A DNA stretch of 64,000 nt from Marinobacter antarcticus (GCF_900142385.1 NZ_FRAQ01000001.1:434001-498000), one strand, 5' to 3'. Shown: positions 1 to 10,418, counted from the first letter of the stretch. The notes: a model not told the origin generated them from the letters alone. A program made the numbers and translations.

Positions 1-1409
1 GGCTCAATCAGAACACCATGCAAAGCAATGATCGCTTTCTCGTAGTTATCCTCATCGACCACGAACTGGATATCAACCTGGCGCATGCACTGGTGCAGAG
101 CCAGCACGCTGATTTCCTCATCAGCCAGCACTTTGACCGACCGCGCCAGAATGCCCGGCACTTTTATATCACTGCCAATCGCTGAAACCAACGCCACTTT
201 ACGGGTGCTGATCTCACCGTTGGGGAACTCTTCTTTCAACGCACTCACCACGCGTTTGACGTGCTTGAGCGTGCTACCCACGTAATGGGTAATCGTGTTG
301 GCGTTGGTATCCTTGGCAATGAAGCGCACCTTGAAGCGGCTCAGGATATCCAGAATGCGGCGGTCCGAGCCCGGCTCCCCCTGCATATCCTGATCAAACA
401 CCTCAATGGCAAATACGCCCTTGGCACCGGCAATGATCTCAACCTGCGGCTTTTCGCTCACATAGTCGCCAGTGATCAGGGTGCCGGTATGCTCCGGCTC
501 GAAGGTATTCATCACCCGCAGCGGAATCTCCGACTGGCGCAAGCCCTTGCCTGCACGGGGGTGAATTGCCTCCATACCCAGGTTTGCCAGCTGGTCTGCC
601 ACGTCGTAGTTGGTGCGACCCAGGGGAACCACTTTTTCTGCGCCCACAATGTTGGGATCCGCGGAGCTCAGGTGGTATTCCTTGTGAATGACCGCTTCAC
701 GGGCTTCGGTAATAACCGCCACACGGCTGAATGTCATCTCACTGTAGCCCCGGTCAAAGGTGCGCATCAGGCCCTCCTTACACTGGGCATATCCGGTCAC
801 GATTGGCAGCTCACGGGTGAGATCAACGGCATCGAAAGCCTGCTTCAGCTTTTCGTCCAGCGGCAGCAGTTCAGTGTCGCGCCAGCCGGTAAGATCCACA
901 AAACGTGCATTGATACCTTCTTGCTGGAGCTTCAGGGTGGTGTTGAACGCACTGTGGGCCTCGCCAATGCCCGCAAGCATTTCACGAACCGTCAGCAAAT
1001 GTTCTTCGAGCTGGAACTGACCATAGGAACACAGGCGCTGAAGATCAATCAGGCAACCGCGAACGCCCTCAATACGGTCGGTAATGAACTGGTCTGCCTG
1101 CTGCTTGAGCATCGGGTCTTCAAACAGCTCACCGTTGATATCTGTAATGAATTTTATCAACTTGGTAAGGTCATCACCCCACGCCCAGTCGGATTCTGCG
1201 TCGGCGAACAGCGCGTATACGCCTGGCTCGCCGGTTTTCTTGTGTTCCAGCAATTCGTTGGTTACGCCGCTGTAGGCGGATACCACAAAAATACGCTGAT
1301 AGAGTTCTTCCTTGCTACGATCCGCGACAATGATGTTATCTCGCACGGCTTCGTAGTTGCTCATTGAGGTACCACCGATTTTCTCGACGGTATGTAATTG
1401 ACTCGTCAT
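1..1409 (-). CDS. ask: Aspartate kinase, ectoine-associated type (Ask_Ect), 3' end cut by window
   Basis: Phosphorylates L-aspartate, feeding aspartate semialdehyde to ectoine synthesis. Reading the minus strand from ATG at 1409 gives an uninterrupted frame of about 469 residues that runs off the window edge. The N-terminus carries the aspartokinase KIGGTSM motif (about residues 9-15), and C-terminal ACT-like sequence is visible (a stretch reading ISVLALHQ). The family is about 480 residues, so only a few are missing. An AGGGAA ribosome site precedes the ATG. It lies 51 bp behind ectB in the same direction, the position where ectC is normally found between ectB and ask. The identification rests on motifs and on context. 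Confidence 0.9.
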   Translation of the reverse strand, partial: MTSQLHTVEKIGGTSMSNYEAVRDNIIVADRSKEELYQRIFVVSAYSGVTNELLEHKKTGEPGVYALFADAESDWAWGDDLTKLIKFITDINGELFEDPMLKQQADQFITDRIEGVRGCLIDLQRLCSYGQFQLEEHLLTVREMLAGIGEAHSAFNTTLKLQQEGINARFVDLTGWRDTELLPLDEKLKQAFDAVDLTRELPIVTGYAQCKEGLMRTFDRGYSEMTFSRVAVITEAREAVIHKEYHLSSADPNIVGAEKVVPLGRTNYDVADQLANLGMEAIHPRAGKGLRQSEIPLRVMNTFEPEHTGTLITGDYVSEKPQVEIIAGAKGVFAIEVFDQDMQGEPGSDRRILDILSRFKVRFIAKDTNANTITHYVGSTLKHVKRVVSALKEEFPNGEISTRKVALVSAIGSDIKVPGILARSVKVLADEEISVLALHQCMRQVDIQFVVDEDNYEKAIIALHGVLIE

Positions 1410-1460
1410 AGTTCTTCCCTGGCTAACCTGCAGAATGAATGTAGGGAATAGAGAGGCGTC

Positions 1461-3342
<1,882 letters not shown>

Positions 3343-3377
3343 AACGTGATCAATTCGCCTTAAAAAGTTAGAGCTAA

Positions 3378-3405
3378 ATTATATAGACCACAAAATATAT
3401 TTCAA
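3378..3405 (-). promoter_or_regulatory. Sigma-70-like promoter of ectA-ectB-ask
   Basis: On the minus strand a TTGAAA -35 box (3400-3405) is followed after 16 bp by a perfect TATAAT -10 box (3378-3383), about 35 bp before the ectA ATG. The stretch is very AT-rich compared with its surroundings. Osmotic control is known for ect promoters in general; nothing here beyond the core boxes proves it. Confidence 0.6.
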
Positions 3406-3491
3406 GTCGGGCTTAATGACCACGCAGCAAAGCACAACCGCCCTTTCTTTCAGAATAGACCGTATTGAAGCTTTCGCCAATGACTAATTCG

Positions 3492-4442
3492 TCAGGAACC
3501 GGAAGAAAAAACGACTTGCTCAGAACTCAGGGAAGTACCTTGCAGGATACGCTGCCTGTAGGATGCAGCGGCATCCGAATCCGCCGGCCACAGCTCGTCA
3601 AAACGAGATAGCCAGGCCGCCGTATCAAAGACAACGGGAAGCAGGGAGACGTGAACGCCCCGCTGCTCAAAGCTGGCTACCGGCTCAGTGACTGGACGGG
3701 GCAGACCGATGCGGGTAATCAAGCCGCGTGGATCCGCCTGCAAGTTGCCCATACCGGCAGAACCATTGTTGACCACCACGCGAGCCCGGCTCTCCATCTG
3801 CGCTGACCAGAGCACCGGCAGGCAGGTATGGGTGCAGGCAATCACATCGGCGCCAGTGGCGTGCAGCCACTCCAGCACGACGGATTCATTAGCGGCACTA
3901 AAGGATTCATGGGCCAGCCCCCAACCGGCAAGAGATTCGGGATCACCGTGCAGAACCAGAACCTTTAGTCCTCCAAACATCAAGCACCGATACCGTGGCA
4001 GAAGCGACAGCCGCTCCTGAATATCCGGATGCTGTTCGGCAACGTCCTGCAGCCGCGCCATGATGCGGTTCGAGCGTTCTACGACACGCTGATCGACAAA
4101 ATCCGGATAGGCACAACCGCACCCGGCACCAGCACTGGCATTCGCCAATTCGTATTCGACGTTGCCAAGGCTGACGGTATGCGCCAGCACCCGGTTATTG
4201 ATATCCCGGAACAGGCTATTACTGGCGTTAAACCAGTTGAAATCGCCATTAAAAATCAGCTTTACCCGGTGGCCTTGGCGCTCTTCTGCCAGTGCCATCC
4301 GCTCGATTTCATCAAGCGCGTAAGGATTCCCGTAGAGCCCGCCGATAATATAAAGCACGTCCTCCGTTACCTCATCCGGCTGCTGGCAGAGAGACTCAGG
4401 CCTGTATCGGTAGGCCAGGGGACAACTACGACCTTCAGTCAT
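3492..4442 (-). CDS. Calcineurin-like phosphoesterase-fold protein with atypical first metal motif
   Basis: Third gene of a radical SAM / symporter / phosphoesterase operon, starting 9 bp after the symporter stop with a GAGG ribosome site. The 316 residues resemble the metallophosphoesterase superfamily: NGDF (second motif, about 65-68), LHGDPESL in the position of the conserved His/Asn region, and CTHTC resembling the closing GHTH motif. The first motif, normally GDxHG, reads GGLYGN, so the usual Asp-x-His metal ligands are absent. It also has a Cys-rich GAGCGCAYPDF stretch. The substrate is unknown. It could be a divergent hydrolase with altered metal binding, or a binding protein. The operon is probably driven by the ECF-type promoter at 7029-7055. 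Confidence 0.65.
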   Translation of the reverse strand: MTEGRSCPLAYRYRPESLCQQPDEVTEDVLYIIGGLYGNPYALDEIERMALAEERQGHRVKLIFNGDFNWFNASNSLFRDINNRVLAHTVSLGNVEYELANASAGAGCGCAYPDFVDQRVVERSNRIMARLQDVAEQHPDIQERLSLLPRYRCLMFGGLKVLVLHGDPESLAGWGLAHESFSAANESVVLEWLHATGADVIACTHTCLPVLWSAQMESRARVVVNNGSAGMGNLQADPRGLITRIGLPRPVTEPVASFEQRGVHVSLLPVVFDTAAWLSRFDELWPADSDAAASYRQRILQGTSLSSEQVVFSSGS

Positions 4443-4451
4443 GGTAGTACC

Positions 4452-5855
4452 TCATACTTCTCTGGCCGCCAGTGAGCGACCTGCCAAACGCCGAAATGCC
4501 AATGGCAGGAAAAAGCCGCCAGTACAAATCAGGAAGCCATACGCATTCACCCCAAGCAACATGGCGTACTTGCCGTCGCCGATGGCCCAGCTGGTCGGAA
4601 TCAGCCCCACCGCCAACATCACGCCGAGGCCAAGACCGGTCCAGAAACTCAGATGGAAACTCCAGGGCGACCAACTCGTGAAACCGTAGAACAGAAACAC
4701 AGGGCCCAGCCCCATTACCATGGTGCCGGAAATGGTGGTGGCCTTGAGGATATCGGTGCCGGCAAACATCGGCAGATTGCCCGCTAATGCAAAGACGATC
4801 ATCACCACTGCACCTACACGGATACTCGGCAACTTGTCCTTTGCCCGCTGCGCCAGGCGCGGCAGGTCCACCGCCAGCGATTTGGCCAGCGACGAAAAAG
4901 TGGAGTCCAGCGTCGAGCCTGCGGATGTCATCATCACCACACTCATAAAGAACAGCGCCGCAAGACCGAGTGACTGCCCGACCGCCGCTGGGGCATTGCC
5001 CATGGCATCAATACCGTTCAGGCGCGCATGAACCCCTACCAGACTGAAGGCGAACACCGCGACAAAGCCCAGCAAGCCCGCGACGACAAAGCTCTTGAGC
5101 ATGGTTTTTTCCTTGTTCACAAAGCCACGATCCGTCAGCACCGGGTCGTGGAACGGATAGCTGAACATCTGCAGCAACGCCACCAGCAACAAATCGAAAC
5201 CCGCGTTCAACCGGAACTCGCCTTCACTAAGCAACGCGGAAGTATCATTGGCCGGGATAATCATGAACAGCACTGCGCCCAGGAAAAACACGAACACAAA
5301 CGTCTGGATCACATCGGTAAAAATGGAAGAACGCAGACCGCCTTTGAGGCTATAGGCAAGGGTAAATACGGTAAACAGCATAGCTGATACATAGTATTCC
5401 CACTCGCCTGGCAGTCCGAAGTAACCACCCACCACCGCCGTGTTACTCCAGACTTCGTTATACAGCCGAATCAGAATCGCCGCCGCAAACGCCAAGGCTG
5501 CAAACCGGCCAAAACGAGAGGTCAGGAAATCCTGCAGACTCCGGGCCCCGGTCTGAGTCCGGATAAGGTAGATGATGTAACCCGCCACCGGAATCGACAA
5601 CCAGTAACTGGCGTAGGCCAGACCGCCGGTCACCCCGTAAGCGGCACCGAGATTGGCTGCGTTGGTCACCGACTTGGCGAAAATCCAGCTGATAAAGATA
5701 CTCGCCGTCAGCGACCACTGACTGACCGGATTGCCCTGATCGTCAGCACCCTTGTAGAACGAATTCGCATTCTTGCTCTTTGGCGACAGCACGTACATCA
5801 CAATGCCGTAAACCACCAGAAATCCCCAGAACAGGGCACCTTCAAAAGTCGTCAT
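4452..5855 (-). CDS. Sodium:solute symporter (SSS) family transporter
   Basis: About 467 residues with some 13 hydrophobic segments and the LeuT-fold SSS layout. N-terminal transmembrane segments are followed by a SLTASIFISWIFAKS stretch, which corresponds to the substrate/sodium-binding first helices of PutP-like carriers. The region around YSLKGGLRSSIFTDVIQTF is typical of SSS proteins. It would import an organic solute with sodium across the inner membrane; the substrate cannot be read from sequence. I chose ATG 5855 over the adjacent GTG 5858. It is co-directional with the radical SAM gene upstream (separated by a large hairpin) and 9 bp before the phosphoesterase-like gene. Confidence 0.85.
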   Translation of the reverse strand: MTTFEGALFWGFLVVYGIVMYVLSPKSKNANSFYKGADDQGNPVSQWSLTASIFISWIFAKSVTNAANLGAAYGVTGGLAYASYWLSIPVAGYIIYLIRTQTGARSLQDFLTSRFGRFAALAFAAAILIRLYNEVWSNTAVVGGYFGLPGEWEYYVSAMLFTVFTLAYSLKGGLRSSIFTDVIQTFVFVFFLGAVLFMIIPANDTSALLSEGEFRLNAGFDLLLVALLQMFSYPFHDPVLTDRGFVNKEKTMLKSFVVAGLLGFVAVFAFSLVGVHARLNGIDAMGNAPAAVGQSLGLAALFFMSVVMMTSAGSTLDSTFSSLAKSLAVDLPRLAQRAKDKLPSIRVGAVVMIVFALAGNLPMFAGTDILKATTISGTMVMGLGPVFLFYGFTSWSPWSFHLSFWTGLGLGVMLAVGLIPTSWAIGDGKYAMLLGVNAYGFLICTGGFFLPLAFRRLAGRSLAAREV

Positions 5856-5899
5856 CACAAAAATCCACGTTTCTATCAGTGAACAGCACAGCGACCCGC

Positions 5900-5997
5900 G
5901 CGGTCTGTGGGGCGGGAATTAATTTCCGCCAGAAAAAAATGTCTGAGCGAAGCGAGTTGTTTTTTCCAAGGAAATTAATTCCCGCCCCGCAGGCCGC
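5900..5997. repeat. Long hairpin element, copy 1 (conserved core, locus-specific arms)
   Basis: Arms 5900-5927 and 5970-5997 are 28 nt inverted repeats, broken only at two positions that would be G-U pairs in one RNA orientation. The 42 nt between them (5928-5969) is nearly identical to the loop of the copy at 63655-63747: an A-run, TGTCTGAGCGAAGCGAGTT, then a T-run. The arms themselves differ from those of copy 2. It lies between the radical SAM stop (26 bp away) and the symporter start, so it could terminate or attenuate the operon on the minus strand. Confidence 0.8.
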
Positions 5998-6023
5998 CAA
6001 TGCCAATCTAGCCGTCCTGAAAA

Positions 6024-6995
6024 TCAACCAGGCGCCGAACAACTGGCCCCAAACCGGTAACAGGAAAAGCACCGGTGATGCCGCAACATAATGCGCTCAT
6101 CCATACTCTCCGCCAGCGAACCGCCCAGATCATACTGGGGGTCGTCATCCACCAGCGTGCAGGCATAAACCCGAACCTGCTCGCCCTTCTTCACCAGCAT
6201 CCGCGTATAGGTACACATAAAGTGCGCCCGGCTCTCCTCGGTCGGATACTTGTCCATGCAGCTTTCGGTAATCTCGGGACTGCCGTCTTCAGAACCCGGT
6301 GTACCCAGATCCGGAAATGCCGTGAAGGCCAGATCAGAAGGAATCTGCCACGACTCTAAAATGTCACGGAATGCCGCTTCCACGTTCGCCGGAATTTCCT
6401 CCGGATCCGTCTGGCGAGCAATAGAGACCTTGAAACCCTGCTCAATCAGCCAGTGAATGCCCTCCAGCGCCTGATCAAAACTGCCTTCACCACGGTCTTT
6501 GTCGTGGCGGGCGCGATCCGGGAAATCGAGGCTTACACGGAAGTGAATCGGGTAGGGGTTATCCAGCAGCGGCAGCACCTGGTGCCTGCGTTTCAGCAAC
6601 GGCTCGGTGGCGTTAGTGAGCACAAAACAGGGACGGTGCTGACTGGCATAATCGAGAATATTCACAAAATCCCGAATCACAAACGGCTCTCCACCGGTGA
6701 ATGAAAACTGCTCCACACTCATGTCGATCGCTTCATGAATGAACGGTTTCACATCACTCAGCTTCATACCCGGAATGCGGCCATCACCGGGATGGGAGCC
6801 TTCGAGGCAGAAAGGGCAGGCCAGATTGCAGGCCGTGCCGGTGTGAATCCATAACTCTTTCAGCCTGTTCGCATCAATATACCCTCGGGGGTCACCGTTG
6901 CGAGTATGGGTCCAGCTGTCGAAAGCCCTGGGTTCGAGCACTTCCACGGCCGGAATGCGTTTACTGCGGGCCGGTCGGGTTTCGGTCAGGGGCAT
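6024..6995 (-). CDS. Radical SAM protein with Cys-rich C-terminus, substrate unknown
   Basis: The 323-residue protein has the radical SAM cluster motif CxxxCxxC at C56, C60 and C63 (ACNLACPFC) and the GGEP SAM-binding motif at 101-104. The last 45 residues hold further cysteines (YACTL and HRCFSCYRFGASC), as in SPASM/twitch auxiliary-cluster regions, so a second iron-sulfur cluster is likely. It does not look like the arsenosugar enzyme ArsS. An AGGAG ribosome site precedes the ATG. It is the first gene of an operon with an SSS symporter and a phosphoesterase-like protein, under the ECF-type promoter at 7029-7055. No precursor peptide gene is visible next to it, so small-molecule or tRNA chemistry is as likely as peptide modification. 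Confidence 0.8.
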   Translation of the reverse strand: MPLTETRPARSKRIPAVEVLEPRAFDSWTHTRNGDPRGYIDANRLKELWIHTGTACNLACPFCLEGSHPGDGRIPGMKLSDVKPFIHEAIDMSVEQFSFTGGEPFVIRDFVNILDYASQHRPCFVLTNATEPLLKRRHQVLPLLDNPYPIHFRVSLDFPDRARHDKDRGEGSFDQALEGIHWLIEQGFKVSIARQTDPEEIPANVEAAFRDILESWQIPSDLAFTAFPDLGTPGSEDGSPEITESCMDKYPTEESRAHFMCTYTRMLVKKGEQVRVYACTLVDDDPQYDLGGSLAESMDERIMLRHHRCFSCYRFGASCSAPG

Positions 6996-7028
6996 ACATG
7001 CTCCTCGATGTTAATGGGAATAGGACAC

Positions 7029-7055
7029 GGACACAGGCAGTGCTGTCTTGTTACA
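7029..7055 (-). promoter_or_regulatory. Putative ECF-sigma promoter of the radical SAM operon
   Basis: The minus strand reads TGTAACA (7049-7055), 16 bp, GTCC (7029-7032), ending 33 bp before the radical SAM ATG. The arrangement matches three other sites in this block (9306-9332, 12132-12158, 15654-15680), where the second box is GTCT. The -10 box differs by one base from those three. Confidence 0.55.
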
Positions 7056-7073
7056 GCAACCGCCCGCTTTTTT

Positions 7074-9269
7074 TCAGCCCGTAGTCACTTCTTTACGTTT
7101 CGCCTGGTGGCTTTGGCCCTTTCCTCGCCGCCAGCCATGCAGTTTTTCCAGCAGTTTGAGAATGCCCTGGGGTGCGTGGGCGCGCTTCCATTCCCCCGCG
7201 GCAGCCTTGGCAGACTCGTTCCAGGTCGGATACGGATGAATGGTACCCAGAATCTTGTTCAGGCCGAGACCATGCTTCATCGCCAGGGTGAACTCGGCCA
7301 GGATCTCCCCGGCATGAGAACCAACCACCACAGCACCGAGAATCTTGTCCTTACCCGGCGGCGTCAGCACCTTGATAAAACCAGAGTCTTCGCTTTCAGT
7401 AATTGCCCGATCCAGGTCGTCCAGACCGTATTTGGTGACTTCAAAGGCAATGCCTTTCTCTCTGGCTTCGGCTTCACTCAGGCCGACGCGGGCCACTTCC
7501 GGCGAGGTAAAGGTGACCCAGGGCATAACCCGGTAATCCACCTTGAAGCGCTTGAACTGACCAAACAGGCCATTCACCGCGGCATACCAAGCCTGATGCG
7601 CTGCAGCATGGGTAAACTGATAGGGACCGGCAACATCGCCACAGGCAAACACATTCGGGTAACGCAGGCTCATGTCTTCTTCCACCGGCACGGTTCCATT
7701 AGGCAAGGTCTCGATACCGATTTTGTCTAGCCCCAGACCTGTGGTGTTTGCGGCGCGGCCCACCGCAACCAGCACCTGATCAAAGGCAATACGAACCCGC
7801 TCTCCCTTGTGCTCGCAGTAAACCACTTTTTCGCCCTCTTCGATGGCGAATTCTTTGGCCGCATGTTCCAGACGAAGGTCAACGCCATCATTTTCGAACT
7901 GAGTTTTCACCAGTTCTGACACATCGCTGTCTTCTTTAGCCAGCAACCGATCACCCATTTCTACCTGAATCACCTGGCTGCCCAGGCGGGCGAAAGCATG
8001 AGCCAGCTCGGAACCGATGGGGCCACCACCCAGCACCAGCAAACGCTCCGGTTGCTCCTGCAATTCCCAAAGGTTGTCAGAGTTCAAAGGCTCCATATCA
8101 TTAAGCCCTGGAATCGGTGGCATGGCCGGCTTGCCGCCGGTGGCGACAATAATACTCCGTGCTGTCAGCCGCTCTGTGTGACCATCATTGTGCTTTACCT
8201 CCAGCTCCCAGGGAGAGACGAAGCTCGCCTCGCCAGCGATGCAATCCACGCCCAGTTCCCGATACCGCTCAGGGGAGTCATGAGGCTCTACTTTGGCAAT
8301 CACATCTTTGACACGGTTCATGATGTTCCGGAATGACCCTTTCACCGGCACCGATTCAAGGCCGTAACGATTAGCATGGCGCAAGGTATCCGCCGCTTTC
8401 GCGCTGCGAATAAGTGCCTTCGAAGGCACACAACCGGTATTCAGGCAGTCACCGCCCATCTTGTGCTTTTCAATCAGCGCCACTTTCGCCTTAACCGCAG
8501 CAGCAATGTAGGCAGATACCAGACCCGCCGAGCCACCGCCAATCACCAACAGGTTGTAATCAAAGCTCTCGGGCTTCTGCCAGCCTGCGTACACCTTGCG
8601 ACGGCGGATAAAGCCCACCACAAACTTGGCAATCAGGGGGAAAAGCCCGAGTAACGCAAAGGAAAGCAGCAGATCCGCAGAAACGATATCGCTGGTGGAC
8701 TGGATCTGGCCCAACTGCGTACCGGCATTAACGTAGACAAAGGTCCCCGGAAGCATGGCAATCCAGCTAACCAGAGCGTAGGTGCGCAGCTTCATCGCCG
8801 TCAGGCCCATGGCCAGGTTGATCAGGAAGAAGGGGAATACCGGCACCAGGCGCAGGGTTGCGAGGTAGAACGCGCCATCCTTTTCGATACCACGGTCCAT
8901 TTTCGCCACCGTCTCGGCATAACGTCGGCGCAAGGTATCGCGCATCAGGAAGCGGGCTACCAGAAACGCCAGAGAGGCACCGATGGTGGAGGCAACCGAC
9001 ACCGCCGCCAGGCCGTAAAGGTTACCGAAAAAAGCACCGCCTGCCAGGGTCATGATCGTTGCCCCGGGGAGTGACAGCGCTGTGACCACGACGTAGATAG
9101 CCACAAAGCCGAGCACCGCAACCACCAGATTCTGACTAATCCAGCTATCCAGAAGCTGCTGGTTATCCTTGAGATTCTGCAGCGTCAGCAGTTCATTACC
9201 ACCGCTGGCGATAAAGCCGATGATCACCGCCACGATCAACCCGACCAGAATCCACTTTTTCGCTGTCAT
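7074..9269 (-). CDS. TVP38/TMEM64 membrane domain fused to MerA-like FAD disulfide reductase
   Basis: A 731-residue fusion. The first 225 residues are a TVP38/TMEM64 (SNARE-associated/DedA-like) membrane domain (LPGATIMTLAGGAFFG; RLVPVFPFFLINLAMG). From about 238 follows a pyridine nucleotide-disulfide oxidoreductase: FAD GGGSAG, redox-active GGDCLNTGCVPSKA (cysteines about 275 and 280), NAD GGGPIG, FAD ACGDVAG and C-terminal HPYPTWNE with the catalytic His. It lacks the N-terminal HMA domain and the C-terminal vicinal cysteines of true mercuric reductase, so mercury reduction is unlikely. It would reduce an unknown disulfide-type substrate at the membrane. I chose ATG 9269 (AAGGA upstream) over the ATG 42 bp upstream. 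It has an ECF-type promoter and is divergent from the sigma gene. Confidence 0.88.
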   Translation of the reverse strand: MTAKKWILVGLIVAVIIGFIASGGNELLTLQNLKDNQQLLDSWISQNLVVAVLGFVAIYVVVTALSLPGATIMTLAGGAFFGNLYGLAAVSVASTIGASLAFLVARFLMRDTLRRRYAETVAKMDRGIEKDGAFYLATLRLVPVFPFFLINLAMGLTAMKLRTYALVSWIAMLPGTFVYVNAGTQLGQIQSTSDIVSADLLLSFALLGLFPLIAKFVVGFIRRRKVYAGWQKPESFDYNLLVIGGGSAGLVSAYIAAAVKAKVALIEKHKMGGDCLNTGCVPSKALIRSAKAADTLRHANRYGLESVPVKGSFRNIMNRVKDVIAKVEPHDSPERYRELGVDCIAGEASFVSPWELEVKHNDGHTERLTARSIIVATGGKPAMPPIPGLNDMEPLNSDNLWELQEQPERLLVLGGGPIGSELAHAFARLGSQVIQVEMGDRLLAKEDSDVSELVKTQFENDGVDLRLEHAAKEFAIEEGEKVVYCEHKGERVRIAFDQVLVAVGRAANTTGLGLDKIGIETLPNGTVPVEEDMSLRYPNVFACGDVAGPYQFTHAAAHQAWYAAVNGLFGQFKRFKVDYRVMPWVTFTSPEVARVGLSEAEAREKGIAFEVTKYGLDDLDRAITESEDSGFIKVLTPPGKDKILGAVVVGSHAGEILAEFTLAMKHGLGLNKILGTIHPYPTWNESAKAAAGEWKRAHAPQGILKLLEKLHGWRRGKGQSHQAKRKEVTTG

Positions 9270-9305
9270 GAAATAATCCTTATTACCTTTAACGTGATAC
9301 TGCAA

Positions 9306-9332
9306 AGACACGCCAGTCGCGGAAGTGTTACA
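9306..9332 (-). promoter_or_regulatory. Putative ECF-sigma promoter of the TVP38-reductase gene
   Basis: Minus strand TGTAACA (9326-9332), 16 bp, GTCT (9306-9309), 36 bp before the chosen ATG at 9269. This is a full match to the motif shared by four genes around the ECF sigma gene, which lies just across this intergenic region. Confidence 0.6.
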
Positions 9333-9526
9333 TCAAGCGCTTCAGTTTTGCTTCTTTTACCGGTTTAATCATGTTGTACGTTATTCAGACCGGCATTGTG
9401 TCAACGTTTTCTCATGAATATCTAACAATTTGGTCACGGCCCCGGTGGATGATACGCAAGGAACTTTTCGCCAGCTTTCAGAACTTACTGCTATTCTTGA
9501 ACAATTGCTCATAAAAGGAAACAGCA

Positions 9527-10144
9527 ATGTCCGATACAGACGCCCTCAAGGAAGCAGCACTGATTCAAAGCATGAAAACGGGCGATGATCAGTCCTATCA
9601 GGCAGCGGTGCGCACCTACACGCCCGGAATGCTGGCTGTCGCCCGGTTCTATCTGGATTACTCGAGTGCCGAGGAAATCGTTCAGGACTGCTGGGTGACG
9701 GTGATCGATGCTATTCAGAAGTTTGAAGGTCGTTCCGGCCTGAAAACCTGGTTGCACCGAATTGTCGCCAACCGCTGCAAGAACAAGCTCCGATCCAGCA
9801 ATCGGGAAGTAGCCACTGATTTTTCAGAAAGTCTCGAGCCGGAGCTTGCCGACCGTTTCAATGCCAAAGGCCGCTGGGACCTGCCACCAAAACTTAAGTT
9901 CCACGAATCCGCAGACACTCTGATGGAAAAAGACGCGCTCAGTGATTGCCTGGATAAACATCTATCGGTGTTGCCAGAAACCCAGCGCTCAGCCCTGATG
10001 CTTTACGAAGCCCACCAACACAAATCCGAGGATGTCTGTAACATTCTGGATGTCAGTGCCTCTAACCTTCGTGTTCTTTTACACCGTGCGAGGCAGAAGA
10101 TCTTTCTCATGGTGGAAACTTTCCAGGAGACGGGCGAATGTTAA
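9527..10144 (+). CDS. ECF-type RNA polymerase sigma factor
   Basis: The 205-residue protein has sigma region 2 (about 25-90, with YLDYSSAEEIVQDCWVTV and KFEGRSGLKTWLHRIVANRC) and region 4 (about 140-195, LPETQRSALMLYEAHQHKSEDV, ending LRVLLHRARQKI). It directs RNA polymerase to a dedicated promoter set. A GGAAACAGC ribosome region precedes the ATG. Its last bases overlap the downstream zinc-finger anti-sigma gene, which implies coupled translation. The likely target motif, TGTAAYA-N16-GTCY, occurs before four nearby genes. I do not see a full match before this gene itself. Confidence 0.93.
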   Translation: MSDTDALKEAALIQSMKTGDDQSYQAAVRTYTPGMLAVARFYLDYSSAEEIVQDCWVTVIDAIQKFEGRSGLKTWLHRIVANRCKNKLRSSNREVATDFSESLEPELADRFNAKGRWDLPPKLKFHESADTLMEKDALSDCLDKHLSVLPETQRSALMLYEAHQHKSEDVCNILDVSASNLRVLLHRARQKIFLMVETFQETGEC

Positions 10145-10395
10145 TGTGCAGGGACTTGGCCGGAATCGCCAGTGACTACATCGATGGCGAATTGACCGGC
10201 CGACAGAACGTGTCCGTGAAGATGCATCTGATGATGTGCAAGGACTGCCGCACGTTTATCGGCAACCTTCGCGCAAGCACGAATCTTATGAAGGCGCACT
10301 CCTCCGGCAAGCCGGACGAGGAACTCATGCGTCGGATTGATGAACGGGTGACAGAGGCCCTCCAGGCCTGGAAAAAGAATAACGGAGATAACTAA
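10138..10395 (+). CDS. Zinc-finger (zf-HC2/ZAS) anti-sigma factor
   Basis: An 85-residue soluble protein with the ZAS-type HxxxCxxC signature (KMHLMMCKDC, about residues 28-37) and an early Cys. It has no transmembrane segment, so it would act in the cytoplasm and hold the cognate sigma factor until zinc/thiol chemistry or another signal releases it. It overlaps the sigma gene by 7 bp (start 10138; an in-frame ATG at 10144 is the alternative). The gene order is typical of ECF/ZAS pairs that answer oxidative or metal stress. Confidence 0.88.
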   Translation: MLMCRDLAGIASDYIDGELTGRQNVSVKMHLMMCKDCRTFIGNLRASTNLMKAHSSGKPDEELMRRIDERVTEALQAWKKNNGDN

Positions 10396-10418
10396 CCTTC
10401 CGTCCCGAGACGACCGGA

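Noticed and set aside
261..1367. Long plus-strand open frame of 368 codons
   Set aside because: It is the antisense shadow of the aspartokinase, whose minus-strand translation has clear family motifs and runs open across the same region.
5780..6091. Plus-strand frame beginning MSERSELFF inside the hairpin element, and a similar one at 63.7 kb
   Set aside because: The coding look comes from the repeated core sequence itself; arms on either side are inverted repeats and there is no ribosome site. Treated as a structural element.
6024..6995. Arsenosugar enzyme ArsS
   Set aside because: The neighbourhood (TVP38, DUF547, reductase) recalls arsenosugar loci, but this protein does not show the ArsS domain layout as I know it and no arsM or glycosyltransferase is present.
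7074..9269. Mercuric reductase annotation
   Set aside because: C-terminal vicinal cysteines and the HMA domain are missing, and no mer genes are nearby.
9421..9450. ECF-type promoter before the sigma gene itself (TCTAACA)
   Set aside because: The first box is one base off, but no GTCT or GTCC is found at 16 bp, so autoregulation is not supported.
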